A stretch of 64,000 bases of DNA. It comes from Microvelia longipes (lineage: Eukaryota > Arthropoda > Insecta > Hemiptera > Veliidae). Of the stretch, positions 1 to 12,865 are shown in pieces. The notes beneath the pieces are model-generated. The model saw nothing but the letters and a program-made list of their open reading frames with translations. It searched no databases and was not told the origin of the DNA. How positions within the stretch are numbered: position 1 is the stretch's first letter; each line of letters opens with the position of its first letter. The stretch lies in assembly GCA_018340805.1 (NCBI GenBank), contig JACMZG010001914.1, positions 8,182,924 through 8,246,923 of the forward strand, given 5' to 3'. The translations under genes and the position numbers were made by a program.

Positions 1-50
1 TAAATAAAAAAATCAAATATGTCTTATTAATGTAAACATTTATTTTTTAG

Positions 51-2667
51 TAAGAAAAATAAAAGAAAAAAGAATAAAGAAGATGCTAATAAAACCACGA
101 GCGATAATGAGGAGTCCTACCCTGGATATAACATTACATTGCAGGTAATGCTTCTATTTGTGACATTAGCTATTTAGTAACAGATGCCTCAAGTATGGAC
201 AATTTAACTAGTTAACAATGAAATGAAACTCTCCACAAAAATAATAGTTTACTAGCAAAGTACTTTCAACCAAACATGAGGCCATCATCAGTACCTGTAC
301 AAATAAGTTATTAAAAATTAAAACAAAATATTGAAAACAAATTACTTCAGAAATGCCAAATTAAGAAAAATAAATGGTTAGAGTATGATAAGAGACCCAC
401 CCGCAAAATCAAAACAAATAAATTTCCCTACATTTTTGACATTATTGTAAACATAAAATAAATAATACATCCATTCTCGGGTATGTAGAAAGGCTTTGAG
501 GCTTTGAGTAGGGCATATATAAGGGAGATAATGTAAGAGAATACTCTTACATTACATGTAAGACAATGATTTATCCAATATGAAGGGTGGGTCCCTTATC
601 ATACTATCTACAATGGGGTAAGAGTATTATAAGGGACCCACCCTAGAAGAATACAATACTTGGGTTGGTAGAAAAGCTTTGGGGCTTTGAGGAGATAAAG
701 CTTTTGGGCATATGTAAGGGAGATAATGTAAGACAATAATCTTACATTAGATGTAAGACAATAATGTATCCAATATAAAGGGTGGGTAGGGACCCATCTA
801 TCATACTATCTACAATGGGGTAAGAGTACATTACCCATTGTACTTGACACATTCTTGCCTTAATCTCCCTTATATAGCCCCAAAGCCTATTTACAAACCC
901 GAGAATAGATGTAATGTATTCTTCTAAGGTGGGTCTCTTATAATACTCTTACCTCATTGTAGATAGTATGATAAGGGACCCACCCTTTACATTGGATAAA
1001 TCATTGTCTTACATGTAATGTAAGAGTATCCTCTTACATTATCTCCCTTATATATGCCCTACTCAAAGCCTCAAAGCCTTTCTACATACCCGAGAATGGA
1101 TGTATTTATTTATTTTTGTATGTCAAAAATTTGTAGGGAATTTTTTTTGTTTTGATTTTACGGGTGGGTCTCTTATCATACTCTAACCAAATAAACAATA
1201 AACACCTTTTCTTTATTTGGCATTTCTGATGTTATTTGTTTTTTATTTTGTTTTAATTTTTAATAACTTATTTTTACAGGCATTTTTGATGGCCTCATGT
1301 TAGGTTGAAAATGCTTTGCCTATGAACCAAATTTTTATCAAAAGACTCTTTTTGTTTGTTTCCTAGTATGAATGACTACACATGTGCTCAATCTCGATCA
1401 GACAATTACACTGTTCAATTGTTCCACTTCACTGTTCAATTGTTAGCCTGTATTTCTGCCGCCAAGTGTCTATATTGACAATTGAACTATTCTAAATTTT
1501 AAACCAAAAAACCAGACCATAGTTTTTCCTACCTAGTGTCTAAATAAACAATTGAACTGTTCTATATTATAACTGGATCAAGTCTGTATCTTTGTCACTA
1601 AGTGTCTGAGGCAAGCTTCAGACACTTTAAATGCTTTCTCGGATTAATTTGTAATTTAGTATAAAAATCTACCTTGTTTATGTCCCGAACCCTATTGTTT
1701 ATGAAATATGTGTGATGTCATTAACCCATAATAATGACTTACCAAAAATGACAAAAAATCACAAAACTTTAAAAAGTGTTCAGATTGGGTTTAATTAATA
1801 CACATATTTACTAAGTATAATTAACATATATACAAAGTTAAATTTCATTATCAGCATTAGTTCTAGCTTTATCAATTGACATATGTGACATAATGTAAAC
1901 AAATCACGTTTTTTGAATAATACATTTGAAAATTCGATCATATCATGGCAGTATGCCACTTAAATAAACCAGTATAAAGAACAACAAACATGTGGCAGCT
2001 TTGTAACCATAGATGGGTGCAGGGTCCTCTATGCCAACGCCGCATAGAGGCATGAAGCCCTGAGGACGTGGAGCGGCTAATAGGCCAAAAAGTCTCTTAT
2101 TTGTTATTTAAAGGCTAACAACCTTTTAACTATAAACTAATAAATAAATTGATTTCTTCCATTTTCATAATATATATAACCAAAATGTTTCCCACCAAAG
2201 TATGCCATATTTTTAGACAGTATTAAAACTTTTGACTATCTGACCACAGCTGATTACAACTAATATACTAATTAGCATATTTATCATTTTAAAACTGTTA
2301 TCACCTCAAAGTTATCTCAGTAACTTTTTAGAAGCGTCAGGTCTACATTTTATCAATAATTAATTTAAAAGTGTTACTTTTAAATACCTTTAAAGTGTTA
2401 AAATTTGAATAAAATGGATTTTAATGCTCATATTTTCAATGCTTTAACTGTAATTTTATTTTAAATGTTTTTTTTTTATTACAATAATTAACTTTTATCT
2501 AAGTGGAATTTTGAATGTGTCAATGAAATGAAAGATTGAAAACAAAAAGTCTTAGAATAAGTTGTTTAACAGATATGTGATAACTGTGCTGTTATGCATT
2601 AAAACACAGTGTTTAAATTAAGTTACAAGATTAATGTTAAAATTTCATAAAAATAATCAAATTAATA

Positions 2668-2714
<47 letters not shown>

Positions 2715-5700
2715 TATATTATTATATAATTATATATTATATATTTATTTATTTATTTATTTTTATATAATTTTATTTTATTTATTTTGTATTATATTTA
2801 TATTTTTATATTTATACTGATATGGTAAAAAGTCAGGTAAAGGGTACATAAAAACTTCTCCTTACAACATTGGATTCACTACGCTCATCCTGACCACTTC
2901 GGACTTGTTTCGCTTGTCATTAGAATATACAAATCACCAAAAGTACTGTAGCATGTCTTCAGACTCGCTTTGCTCTTCCTCATATAGTAGATACATTCGT
3001 TTTATTGTCTACGGTCACCCATCCAGGCTCTAATTTATGAAATAACAGTACTGTAGATATACTTGCCATATTAAAAATAAACTTAGTATACTTACTTATT
3101 ACATAGAGGAGGAATATATTTGTACCAAGATTTCTAACAATTTAAAGAAACGTATTCTTTAAGTTATTCAATAAAAATTGAACTAATGCTGACAATGAAA
3201 TGAAAATTAGTGCATTTGTTGCTCTTATACATGACTGCAAGACTGCCGAATCTCAAATATTTTTAAAGAATTGGGAAAATAGTATTAAAGAACCAATGAG
3301 GTTGGTCTGATATGAAATTTTAATTTTAAATATAAAATTAAAATTTCTTGAATTTTTATATTTGATGGTTGATGTTTTCTTGAAATGTTAATTTTTTTAA
3401 CACCTTGAACTAACCTCATTGGCTTTCTTGAATTATTTCCTCACTCTGTCAAGTGAAAATAACCGTGTGTTATACTGTAAAGACATCATAACAAATTATT
3501 TTCCAGATAGCACAACTAGACCCAAAGATTGATTTTTGTACCATGTTTCAAGTATCTAGCCTAAATATACTAGGAGATACGATGATAACAGACACACAAC
3601 ACACACTTAAAAGCTCTTGTAAACACCTGAAACAGATAATATAATACTTTTCCTATATACCTGTGTGTTTTAGATTGGGCTGAAATTTTCTGCTCATATA
3701 CTACTGTGTATGGTTAACAAAAATACAAAGTTACATTTTATTATCAGTATTAGTTCCTGTTTTATATTGTTGTTTACATAATGTAAACAAGTTACATTTT
3801 TGGAGTTATAAATTTGAAAATTTGCTTATATCCTTGCAGTATGCCACTCATATAAAATGGTAATATGATAAACTGATTGTAGACAACAACAATATGGCCA
3901 CAAAGCGAAGCAGCCCCCAGCACCAAAGCCTTGCCAGAGGCTGATGCCCTCTTGTTTTTTTTTTAAGTTTTATATTTATGATTTAATTACAGGAAATCCG
4001 TAAAGCGATGGAAGTTATATCATTTCAACAAAAGCCTGCTAAGACTACAGAAGAAGCCATGCAGAAGCAGTACCAGTTCTGGAGTACCCAGCCTGTCCCC
4101 AAGATGGGTATGTATTTTATACCTGATGCAAATGTTAATGCAAACGGTGTGTTTGTGAGGTCTGACCGCTCAGATCATGCTGATCTGAAAACAAACGGTT
4201 TGCCGTTTGTAGAACAAACAATGTGACCTTTTGCAGAATTAACAGTTCTGCAGCAAGGATAAGGTTAAGAGGGCGTGGCCAAGGACGGAGCCTTAAAAAC
4301 CCACCAATCAAAAAAGCTAGTAGAGTGGCTGATCGCAAGCAACGTGCCTGGAGCTTAATTATTTAGCTTCTTCTTTATCTGTTAATAATGAAACCTTCAT
4401 GTTCTCTTTCGTGTGTTCTTGATCTCTTTTCTCATTGTTATTGAATTTATTCTTTTTAAATTGTGTTTAAAAAGTTTTATTTTAAAAGATGCTTCTTGCT
4501 TGTTCTCTTATTAATAATATGTTAAATGCTATAGGACACCATACTGAAAGAGCAAAATAATAGATTCAACTTTAATAATATGAATTACACAAAAGTATAG
4601 AATAATACATAAGTGATCCAAAAAAAGGAAAAAATGAAGAATAATTAAATAAATAATTTATAATTAAAAATGTAAAAATAATTAGAAAAAAACTAGAAAC
4701 TGGTATTAAAAATAATAAAAGGTAGGTCTTCTTTGTTTCTTCCTCTTCCTATTGTTATTTTTAATACAGGTTTCTAATGACAAAATAATGATCCGTCAGT
4801 TATAGCATGAATGAATATTTTAATTTTTTAAAAACTTTGTAAATTTAATTGTATTATTTATTTATATTATTAATGTGTAACTGACCTATTGTTTGTTGTA
4901 ATCTTAATGGAAACAATAAATTTTCTTATTCTTATTCTTAATAATATTATTTATATTATTTAAGTCATGCAGAGCTATCTGACTTAAATAATATTTATTT
5001 TGTAATCTTTATTCTTGTAATAAATTTATTGAGTGTAATTATGGTTTATCTGTTTTTCTTTTGTAGATTTTAATAACTTGAAAATGGTCTGTGTGATTAA
5101 GAGCAAAATATTGTTGTTTAAATATAACATCTAAATTTTTATTTTGTCTCTAAAGCGCCCAAACACATAACTTATAACTAACACTTATAACTTATAACAC
5201 TTATAACTAACACATAACTAATTATGGAGACCAATACAGTTGATAATGTATCTTATTTATAGTTTTTATTATTTATTTAAAATATTGTAAAATTTAATTA
5301 TCTTACAAAGAAAAAAAAGTAAATATATATGATACTAGTATAATATCTAATGATACTATTATGAGTGATAGAAAGAAATAAAAATGATAATTCATAAATA
5401 TTCTATTTGACTCCTATTGAACTAATTTTTTAACTATATAATGGCTAATAAAACATGACCAATAAAAATAATAAATATATAACAGGACAATTTAAAGTCA
5501 TCCTACTCTTAAATGACAAGGATTTCTTTTATTTGTATGTTTCTAATATCTTAATAATTTTAATCAATTTGTTGTATGCATTTGCTAGATGAGAAGATAG
5601 AAGTAAACGAAGAGATAGAACCGGCTAAGGAAGAGGGTGAGATAAGGCAAGAACCGTACTCACTTCCGGAGGGCTTTCAGTGGGACACTTTAAACCTTAC

Positions 5701-8700
5701 TGATCCTCTAGTATTAAAAGAACTATATACCCTGCTATCAGAGAACTATGTCGAAGACGATGATGCTATGTTTAGATTTGATTATCCTCCTAACTTTCTC
5801 GAATGGTAAACATTTATTATTTGTGACAGACTGACAAAAATTACAGACTTCATGGATTTTAATTATAAATGTAACTATAAAAATTAAAAGGAACTTAAAA
5901 TAGATGAATATTTATTGAAACAAGCCTTAGTTAGTCATAATTTCTAAGGTATGAAGCTTTATAATAAGCTATTACATCATTAGCTGGATTATATCACTGA
6001 TATCAGCTATCTCTGTTAAAAGCTTTTGTTCGAAAATCCTTTTAATTATAACTTATTATTTCTTTGAGTGTTATAACTTAACCCATTAATAAAATATTAG
6101 AACTTAGTATTTAGTTATGGATTTATATACATTACATTATTGGATGGTCCTGTATTCGAAGGGCCAATTTCTGAAATAGTAGTTTTGAGAAAAATGAGTT
6201 TAAACTTTCTTACTTCTGTCTTATTTTTGAGTTTCCTGTATTTTATGTAAGTAAAGTTTGGTGAACTTTTACAAAACTTTAAATTTAGGCTTTTTGTGAT
6301 CTAATGGAAAATGTCAAATTTTGTCAACTTATAATTTAGACATGAGGTTGGTCATTTTAGCTTTATGAAAAAGACACTTAAAGGACTGACATTGGCCCGT
6401 TTCACTAAGGCCAAGATTATCTTAGGCATTTTTTAAGTTGTATCATAAGTGTAATGAAGGTTATGTCTGTTATAATATAACAGACTGGTTATAATGTAAT
6501 GAATGTCTGACAAGGGGTCAGACATTGACCTTTTATGACTTAAGCATTTTTTAATAAGAAAATACCTTTATAATAAGTCCTGTTTGGCCATTTGAAAAAA
6601 AACTAGTTAAGAATGGCTTTGGTTTTCAACATTTTCCTTTTATTATCTTGCAACTATTAGAACTTAAAAATGGTAATGTACACTGATCTCAGTAACAATA
6701 GCTCTTAGAGCAATGAGAATGTGACCATTGAAAAGAGAGTCATCGATTTAGTCCAAGGACACTAATAATTAGAGGGATGGTACAATAGCTTTTATCATTC
6801 CTTGGGTAGCTTTATACATTCCTTGGGTACAATAATTGTTCATTGCTGACGTCATTTTTTTATTTTTATGATTGATACCATTTCACGTATAGACCAAGAG
6901 CCCAGGGGTGTTTTGTTAATAAAAAGTGTAATGGCTGGAACTGGTCTCAATTTTTCGTAAATACCTTCCTGAACAAGGATCTGCAATTCTGCCGACTCAT
7001 ATCGGATGGGTGTCCCAGGCAGAACGCACTTTAGGGGTCAAAGGTTCTGCCTATGGAGACTCTAGTAGGAATAAGTACCGTTATGGTACCCACTGGGAAC
7101 TGTCTCAAGTTTGTGGTACCTTATACCCAATTTTTTTAATATTTCCACAATTATTGGGTACAATAGACTTTCTAAGTGATTATTTTGCTTTAAAGTATTA
7201 AAAGAATTAAATAATATAAAGGAAGTAACTTTTGTGAACCTGAATGGAAAATTACTCTTATTAATTTGGTTTAATGTGTTTTCAGGGCACTGCAACCACC
7301 AGGTTGGAGGAAAGAGTGGCACTGCGGGGTTCGAGTTAGCAAGTCAGGAAGATTAGTAGGTTTCATCAGTGCAATACCCGCTCTGCTATCTGTCTACTCT
7401 ACTAAACAGAAGATGGTCGAGATCAACTTCCTATGTGTTCACAAGAAGTTGAGGAGTAAAAGAGTCGCTCCTGTTTTGATCAGAGAAATAACGAGGAGAG
7501 TCAACCTGTGTGGAATATTTCAAGCTGTTTACACAGCGGGGGTTGTTCTCCCCAAGCCTGTTGCCACTTGCAGGTAAATTACATCAGTTTTGCCTTCTTA
7601 GGGATTAAATAGAAAAACTGAAGAAATCTGGGAATTAACTGCACATTCAATTGCACGTCTGTTTTTAGAATCCTACGTCCTTTGCTATTTTTCATAAACT
7701 TTGTAGACTATGAAAAAAACATAATCTTAAATTAATCTTCTCTCTGCTGGTAGTTTCACTTTTGAAAAATCTTTTAAGTGTTATGTTAGTGATAAAGTAG
7801 TGCATTTTACCCAAAAAATTAAAACTTATCATTGACATTTTTTTCTTTTGGCAAAATAAATTATGTCTTATACTTACTTTCTATACTTGTACTTATTTTT
7901 TACCACTGCATTGTACTTGTATTTTTATACTTACTTACTGGTCTACTTATACTGTTATACTTACTGCTTATACTTGTACTTACTTCTGCATTGTACTTTT
8001 ATTTTTATACTTACTGGTCTACTTATACTGTTATAATTACTGCTTATACTTGTACTTACTTCTGCATTGTACTTGTATTGTTATACTTACTTACTAGTTT
8101 ACTTGTACTGTTATATTTATACTTGTTCTTATACTTATACTTTATACTTATACTATACTTATACTTATACTTATACTGTTTATACTTATACTTGTACTGT
8201 TATACTTACTGTCTATACTTGTACTTACTTACTTACCACTGCATTAAAAAAACTTTGATTGTTATACTTTCTAACTTGTTTTCAGGTACTGGCACAGGTC
8301 TTTAAATCCGAAGAAACTAATAGAAGTAAAATTTTCACATTTAAGTAGAAATATGACGATGCAGAGGACATTGAAACTGTACAAATTAGCTGATAAACCC
8401 AAGACACGAGGTTTTAGGAAATTAACTGAGCGGGACCTTCCTAAGGCTCATCAGTTACTCAATGACGTATGTTATTTATTTAATAAATAAATAAATTCTT
8501 TATTCCATCAAGTTACATTAATAACAATAGGTTGCATCTTAATATATTAAAGGGAGAGAAAAAAAACAAACATTCTAATACCAAAATACAAACCAGATTA
8601 AAAATTCAGGTCAAATTATATTAAAATTAAAATATTCTTCTAGGCTATAAAAAGGGTCTTTTAATAAAATTTCTTTAATTTTCAAGAGCAACAATCCTCC

Positions 8701-11700
8701 GAGTCAATTTATTAAATATTTTAATTCCAAGTATCTGCTGACCCACTCTCGACTTGCTTAACCTGTGCTCAGTTATGGTAAGTACACTTCTGTGTCTTGT
8801 GCTATAACTATGGTCACTTCCATGAGTTTTATAACTATTTACATTTTGCTTTACACATATTGACACGTTATTACATTTACATATTATATATTTATTTATA
8901 TATTATTACATTTACATATTATATATTTATTTATATATTATTATATTACATATGTTATATTTATTTATACATACATAGGTAATTGCTTGCCCAAGTTAGT
9001 AATGCTTTCATTGCTGCGTAGTTGCTTATCCTATTTTATCTATTAACTGCTTACAATAGACAAAATTGACAAAAGTTTATCATTCATTAAAATATAATGT
9101 ATAATCATCACAGAATTTAAAAAATAGATTAAATGGTCTATATACCATTGTAAATATATCTCTAGATTTAGGCAGCATTGGGTACGTAAACTCATAAAAC
9201 ACAGATAAATGTTGAGATCAATTTGGAATTTTTGCACGCATGTAGTCATTTATAAGAGAAACAATTATGCAAATTTTCAAAAATGTTGACTATTCATTAT
9301 TATTATTAGTGTGAAGGGCAGAAGTAATCCTTCTATGCACTGCAACTTGAAATCTTTTGTACATTTACCCTCATGATTTAGTGTTTTCTACTTCTTTGGA
9401 TGGCAGCAGAATATGAGTGCGTTGACGACTGAGTTATTAAACTATCGTTATACTGTTTGCAAAGATAATTTGTGAAATCCAATAGAGTTTAAGAGATTAG
9501 AAATAGTGAAGCACATTTATATTATTGATAAAGTGAACATAAATAATCAATTAATTTTGATTTGATAGCAACTTCCTGCAAGTAATTGCAGTCTGATACT
9601 CAATACATTTGAATGCGTTTGTTTTCTGTTTTTATTTTTACAAGGGCCACATATTGGCTGATCTTTTATTATTGGACACATTGTTCTCAAATGACCTAAC
9701 TGAGAGCAAGTGGCTTGTCTCTTGACTTTGTGAGTGACCAATTCTGAGGCAGGTTAGACACCGTGTTACCCATTCATAGTTTTTTACTGGTATCTGAGAC
9801 CACCCTATGAAACCTACTTTTAATAATACTTGCTTAATATTATTAAGCAACTCAATTACCCACCACCGAACAAAGTTGCCTCCTGTTAACCAGGGGCAAG
9901 ATCTGGTGAATCGTGGGATCACTTTTTCTTTGTATTCTTTTCTGTTGAAACCCAATTTAGAAAAGTTTAGGTCCCAAAGGTTATTCATAAAATACTATTC
10001 ATAATATTAACTATTTATAAAATACGGAAAACTGTTTTGATTGTTTTGACATTTAGCAGGTATAAGACCACCCAAGTTATATATGTGCCTAGTTGTATGT
10101 ATGTGCTAGATATATGTGCCAAGTTTTATCTCATTATTAGCATTAGTTCAATTTTTATCGAATTACTTGTTTACGTTTATTTTTTTTAAATAATATAATC
10201 CAATTGAATTGAGGTTTGATGCAAGTGTATCCCTTCACGTGACAAATAACCATACTAAGTTTTTTTTCAAAATGGCAATTATATCTATGTTTTTATTGGA
10301 TCAAAAAAGTTAAGTAACGTTTAGTGAGGTCATTGCCTGGATGTATTTATGAGCAAAGCTAATCCGAAGATGTGTTGTTGTATTAATGTGGTGATTTTTA
10401 TATTCTGAGGATGAGCTGAGCGATTTTGAAGTAGCGAGGATACCCCATACCCGATTTTTTTAAATCTTTTGTTAAGTTGTTGTTTTATATTTATTGGTTT
10501 TGTGATGAAAAATTGTTCTTTTTTTATTTTTCAGTATTTAAGTAAATTCAAGTTAGCTCCAATATTCAGTGAAGAGGATTTCAGGCATTGGTTTCTCCCT
10601 CAAACTGATATCGTGGATGCTTTTATTGTAGAGAATGATGAGGGAGACATAACAGGTATATTAACTTTCAATAGTATGTTTTGTTTGTTTATTGGTTCCT
10701 CTTGTGTTCAGAATAACCAATAGAAAAAATGAGGAGGATGACATAACATGTATGTTAGCTTTCAAAAATATGCTTTGTTTGTTTATTGGCCCATAATGTT
10801 CCTCCTGTGTTCAGAATAACCGATAGAATGTTGCTTTTCTGATTTTAGGACATTTTTTACTTTCCTTTTTAATTTGAAGGAGTAAAAGTTTAAAATAAAT
10901 TAAATTATTTCAAATGCTTGTTGGTAAAAACCCCAAGTGAGAATCGATCTTGCAACCTTTAAATTACGAGCTGAAGATGCTACCAACTTGGCTAAAAGGA
11001 AATGCTGAGTGGGAGTTGAATAATTGCTATGACAGCTAATAGTTATTTTACTTCTGCTTGTTACTTATCTCCCCATTGATTCAGACCAGGAGTTCCTCTA
11101 CATTAGGCAAAAAAGTACACGTTTTCTCCCTTCTGGAGGTATAATATTATTTATCCTAAATAATAAAAAAATAAATATAAACAACAGTATCTCCACTAAA
11201 TGTAAAATTTATGTACAGAGCCGGCTTTAAACTGTAAACAGTCATCATCATTGCCTACAAACAATGTAAAAGATAAATAAAATAATAATATAACAATACA
11301 ACCAAAATAAACAAAAGTACAAGTCAAACAGTAAAAAGAAAGACAAATAAATAAAACAAAAAAGAACATACTGGTGAGATGCAAAAGTAAACGTTAAAAA
11401 TTAAAAGGTTTATTTCATTTGAGACAGAGGTTTAAATCTGACTGGGGGTCAGATGGGTTATTTATCCTGTATTACTAATTTAACTCTCCCTGTTGATTCA
11501 GACCAGGAGTTCCTCTGCAATAGGGAGAAAAGTACACTTTTTCTCCCTCTGGAGTTAAATATTATTTATCATGTATTACTAATTTAATATTGTTTCTATT
11601 TGTTTAGATTTTGTTAGTTTCTACACTTTACCGTCAACAGTAATGCACCATGCTGTGCATAAAAGTTTAAAAGCTGCCTATTCATTTTATAATGTTTCTA

Positions 11701-12865
11701 CTAAAACTCCTTGGATAGATTTAATGAATGATGCTCTTATCTCAGCTAAAAATGTAAGTATTTGTAATACTTGATTTTTCTATCCTACATCATTTACATT
11801 ATACAGACGAAAAAAGTTTATTTAGCCGCTTGTTTTAAGTAATGTAAACAAACCTATTATTTAAAGATTTATCCTTAAATCTCTATTGGATGTGACAAAA
11901 TGTATTTCTTACACAATTTTTTTTAACTTTATTGATTATTGTCTACAATAAATGTATTTGACATAGTGCAAATGCTGGTTAAAGTGACTTGGCAGTCTTG
12001 ATAGGAGGAATCACCCAGTGGTGATACTCCTTGGCGTGGTTAGGTAAATGTTGACATTTTACTTACAATATAAAAATTTGGCTTGAACTAAATTATTGGA
12101 ATAGAAATTAGTCGACTTTTGAATAGTTGAATTTTCTGAAATGTTTTGTGTTTTTGAATTTAAATTAATATTGATTATAACAGAAGGTCACGCGGTCGCT
12201 GTCGTCGAAAGCGCCGTGGATGATTGGAAGGAATGGTTCTAGAATGTAGGGTTTGGACAAGAGGATTAGGATGTGAGTCTAATTTGGAATGAAAGGAATT
12301 GTATCGAGAGGAAATAATGTCTTTGACGAACGGAATTTTGAGGTCATTGTGGATGGTTAAGTTAGATACGAACCAGGGAGCTTGAACTATTTTGCGGAGG
12401 ACCTTTGACTGAAGGACTTGAATACCTTTAAGATTTGATGGTTTCATGGAACCCCATACTTCAACACCGTATGACCATGATGGTTTTATTATGCTTTTGT
12501 AAACGAGTAGTTTGTTATGGCTGCGCCCATGGTAAAATTTGAGCTAACTCGAGGGAGTTCACGAGGGTGAACAAAATGTGAACTTCCTACCAGGTCTGAT
12601 AGAAATGTCATTTGTTTCCCTACTTGGTTTATATATTACTTTAGTCTTACCCCTTACAGAAATTTGATGAATTACAATACTATTTAGCATTTACTTTTGT
12701 TTACAGAAAGGTTTTGATGTATTCAATGCTCTAGATTTAATGGATAATGTTAAGTTTCTAGAACCATTGAAATTTGGTATAGGAGATGGGAATCTACAGT
12801 ACTATTTGTTTAACTGGAGGTGTCCTTCAATTAATCCTGATCAGGTCAGTCTTTTAGTTCAGTGA
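51..12865 (+). CDS. NMT: Glycylpeptide N-tetradecanoyltransferase (N-myristoyltransferase), 5'-partial
   Basis: Transfers myristate from myristoyl-CoA to N-terminal glycines of cytosolic proteins. I join eight exons: 51-144, 3993-4107, 5589-5805, 7286-7573, 8286-8466, 10535-10655, 11608-11753 and 12707-12865 (TGA 12863-12865). All junctions are AG/GT and the phases close. The first exon enters with one carried base, so at least one upstream exon is missing; about 439 codons are present against roughly 500 in animal NMTs. The order of segments is a Lys-rich N-terminal stretch (51-144), then the QYxFW-TQPVPK region, then both GNAT-like lobes. Signature EINFLCVHK lies at 7419-7445, next to the KLRSKRVAP acyl-CoA loop. 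Signature [12 protein letters not shown] lies at 12770-12805. The protein ends in LLVQ, the C-terminal carboxylate used in catalysis. No frameshift or missing key residue was seen. The gene converges with SAMM50. Introns are full of repeats. Family identity is essentially certain; the exact start is outside the window. Confidence 0.97.
226..1352. repeat. Long foldback element in an NMT intron
   Basis: The left arm (about 226-620) is repeated in inverse orientation on the right (about 930-1352). The outer arms share the words CATGAGGCCATCA and AATAAGTTATT. Inner arms contain GGGTGGGTCCCTTATCATAC in several orientations, so a second palindromic element appears nested inside. The outer ends resemble the shorter foldback at 14498-14806. 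Non-coding. Confidence 0.75.
1760..2100. repeat. Dispersed repeat D, copy 1
   Basis: Shares the block GGCAGTATGCCACTTA followed by an AACATGTGGC-like stretch and a short GC-rich tail with 3675-3955 and 32755-32950; a weaker relative is at 59140-59225. No coding capacity was seen. The class is unknown (SINE or 3' end of a non-LTR element). Confidence 0.55.
2677..2760. repeat. (TA)n and AT-rich low-complexity tract
   Basis: Almost uninterrupted TA dinucleotides followed by TTTA-type low-complexity sequence inside an NMT intron. Confidence 0.9.
2830..3660. repeat. 5S-like TIR repeat family C, copy interrupted by a MITE
   Basis: Contains the family C words ACTTCGGACT..CTCAGAAT-like, GGTCACCCATCCAGGCTC (3013-3030; antisense 5S-like box) and a right end ACTTTTCCTATATACCTG. 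About 3270-3476 is occupied by a MITE A copy (AACCAATGAGGTTGGTC ... AACCGTGTGTTA). This is a nested insertion. Confidence 0.6.
3675..3955. repeat. Dispersed repeat D, copy 2
   Basis: Same arrangement as 1760-2100, including GCAGTATGCCACT and a short GC-rich 3' segment ending just before the NMT exon at 3993. Confidence 0.55.
6765..7140. repeat. Repeat family H, copy 1
   Basis: Shares TTAGAGGGA..GGT, CCTTGGGTA, and AGGAATAAGTACCGTTATGGTACCC with 21741-22130. It lies in the intron just before the NMT exon at 7286. Open frames here are chance. Confidence 0.55.
7850..8250. repeat. Degenerate TACTTAC/TACTTATAC simple repeat
   Basis: About 400 bases of irregular TACTTA/TACTGTTA units in the NMT intron before the exon at 8286. 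The long open frames over it are compositional artefacts (Tyr/Leu-rich). Confidence 0.85.
10050..10465 (+). repeat. Repeat family C fragment with degraded 5S-like box on the + strand
   Basis: Opposite orientation to most other copies. GTTAAGTAACG at about 10310 followed by GGTCATTGCCTGGATG resembles the 5S intermediate and C box but is decayed. The end ACCCCATACCCGATTTTTT is the inverse of the family start (AATCGGGTACGGGG). Confidence 0.5.
10928..11000 (-). repeat. tRNA-like pseudogene or SINE head
   Basis: The - strand reads TTAGCCAAGTTGGTAGCA (A-box-like), then CAGCTCGTAAT, an anticodon-arm-like stretch with CGT, then AAGATCGATTCTC (B-box-like). Acceptor and T stems do not pair properly, so this is not a functional tRNA. 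Confidence 0.4.
11905..12545 (-). mobile_element. Jockey-type non-LTR retrotransposon, 5'-truncated remnant
   Basis: The - strand encodes the C-terminal end of a Jockey-clade reverse transcriptase [24 protein letters not shown] text, then a basic [12 protein letters not shown] terminus. It is followed by a 3' UTR containing CCAAGGAGTATCACCACTGG, an AATAAA-like signal and a short A-run near 11920. Only the last part of the ORF is present. It is an insertion in the NMT intron between exons 11753 and 12707, antisense to NMT. A related 3' UTR lies at 34735-34955 and a better preserved copy at 22664-23283. Confidence 0.8.

Noticed and set aside
4135..4338. Antisense open frame next to the second NMT exon
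   Set aside because: It is a shadow of the exon and its following intron; no family match.
7832..8305. 157-codon open frame
   Set aside because: It is composed of TACTTA simple repeat and overlaps the splice acceptor of an NMT exon.
10928..11000. tRNA-Thr gene
   Set aside because: A- and B-box-like words and a CGT at the anticodon position are visible, but acceptor and T stems do not pair. It is better read as a tRNA-derived relic.
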